33,379 bases of DNA from Chitinophaga pinensis (lineage in GTDB: Bacteria; Bacteroidota; Bacteroidia; NS11-12g; UBA955), in contig CAMDDG010000024.1 of assembly GCA_945890895.1 (NCBI GenBank), positions 1-33,379 on the forward strand. Direction: 5' to 3'. Positions 32,932 through 33,379 of the stretch are shown piece after piece; within the stretch, counting starts at the first letter, position 1, and every line of letters starts with the position of its first letter. The notes beneath the pieces are model-generated. The model saw nothing but the letters and a program-made list of their open reading frames with translations. It ran no database searches and was not told the DNA's origin. The position numbers and the translations under genes are program-made.

Positions 32932-33379
32932 TAAAACCAATATATTCTTATTTGCAGTCACCCTAATTCCTTTTCTTTGGGGATGTAATTCGCATTATAA
33001 AACCATTGCTTCTAACAATGATCAATTAAGTAGTATTGACGCAGTTCCACCGTCAAAACAGCAAAATAAAAATTCAGACCTCCTATCCCCAGAAATAAAA
33101 ACAAAACAAAAATCCAATACTTCAACGCAATATTCTAATCCATCGGCTACGATCGAATTTGCAGCAAGCAGCAATACGGAAATTGACTCAATCTATTGGT
33201 TCGAACGCATTCATACTTTCGGAGATGTTCCCAGTGGACCTCCAGCTTCTACTAAATTTTATTTTATCAATAAAGGCAATAAACCCATAACCATTTCCGA
33301 TGTACAAGCAGGATGCAGTTGTACAGCTACCGATTACACAAAAGGTTTAATTTCGCCGAATGATACTGGGTATGTATCT
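32915..33379 (+). CDS. DUF1573 lipoprotein (paralogue 4, partial at the window edge)
   Basis: There are 155 codons from ATG 32915 to the right edge without a stop. A lipoprotein signal ends LWGC (C24). A Ser/Asn/Lys/Gln-rich tether follows to about residue 90, then the DUF1573 start: FERIHTFGDVPSGPPASTKF, YFINKGNKPITISDVQAGCS and CTATDY, with the double cysteine as GCSC. The start lies inside the preceding gene (17-nt overlap) but is the only ATG giving a signal peptide. Unlike the other three it is lipid-anchored. The rest of the domain lies outside the window. Confidence 0.78.
   Translation, partial: MKNFINKTNIFLFAVTLIPFLWGCNSHYKTIASNNDQLSSIDAVPPSKQQNKNSDLLSPEIKTKQKSNTSTQYSNPSATIEFAASSNTEIDSIYWFERIHTFGDVPSGPPASTKFYFINKGNKPITISDVQAGCSCTATDYTKGLISPNDTGYVS

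Noticed and set aside
1..33379. CRISPR arrays, tRNA genes, insertion sequences, phage or conjugation genes
   Set aside because: No regularly spaced repeats, cloverleaf-like sequences, transposase motifs or phage structural genes were recognised on either strand.

Overview
The window looks like a chromosomal segment of a Bacteroidota bacterium, most likely Flavobacteriales (possibly near Crocinitomicaceae/Cryomorphaceae; this placement is inferred from gene content only). The base composition is AT-rich. Two secreted proteins end in type IX secretion (T9SS) sorting domains with the VYPNPS motif. There are two TonB-dependent receptors, one paired with a DUF4249 lipoprotein. Several intergenic regions carry the Bacteroidota promoter pattern TTG-N19/20-TAnnTTTG, and clear Shine-Dalgarno sequences are scarce. 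No tRNA, rRNA, CRISPR array, insertion sequence or phage gene was recognised.

Layout. 1-1904 (minus): a thioredoxin-fold lipoprotein followed after 3 nt by a truncated rlmD, behind a structured leader. 1909-8799 (minus): a four-gene run of secreted lamin-tail protein, TonB-dependent receptor, secreted endonuclease I, and nadC. 9089-11955 (plus): a 5'-nucleotidase split into two genes, then rluD. 11990-13075 (minus): a PaaE-like flavin/2Fe-2S reductase. 13180-14292 (plus): a divergent arginase-family protein. 14383-17866 (minus): TonB receptor plus DUF4249 lipoprotein. 18008-18814 (minus): thyA. 19263-22889 (plus): a 2-oxoacid dehydrogenase E2, a TrpF-like protein of doubtful activity, a tiny lipoprotein coupled to asd, and a DUF2452 protein. 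22954-23757 (minus): murQ. 24039-25399 (plus): an unknown protein and a cyclophilin lipoprotein. 25410-30301 (plus): rimP-nusA-infB with two RNA-level control candidates. 30431-33379 (plus): four DUF1573 proteins interrupted by a SIMPL-domain protein, the last cut by the window edge.

How the genes may work together. The secreted endonuclease, lamin-tail protein, TonB receptor and divergent 5'-nucleotidase pair could form a pathway that degrades extracellular nucleic acid, takes up fragments and releases phosphate and nucleosides; this is inference from neighbourhood. The rimP-nusA-infB operon has an excellent promoter, a terminator-like hairpin just before rimP, and a structured nusA-infB spacer whose hairpin loop can pair over 9 bp with a downstream segment. 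Both suggest transcriptional or translational feedback.

The least ordinary observations are the nusA-infB pseudoknot candidate, the rimP leader attenuator, the thioredoxin-rlmD leader with alternative pairings, an in-frame remnant of a TonB receptor C-terminus after the stop codon at 5100, and enzyme-fold proteins (arginase-like, TrpF-like) that lack their families' catalytic residues.
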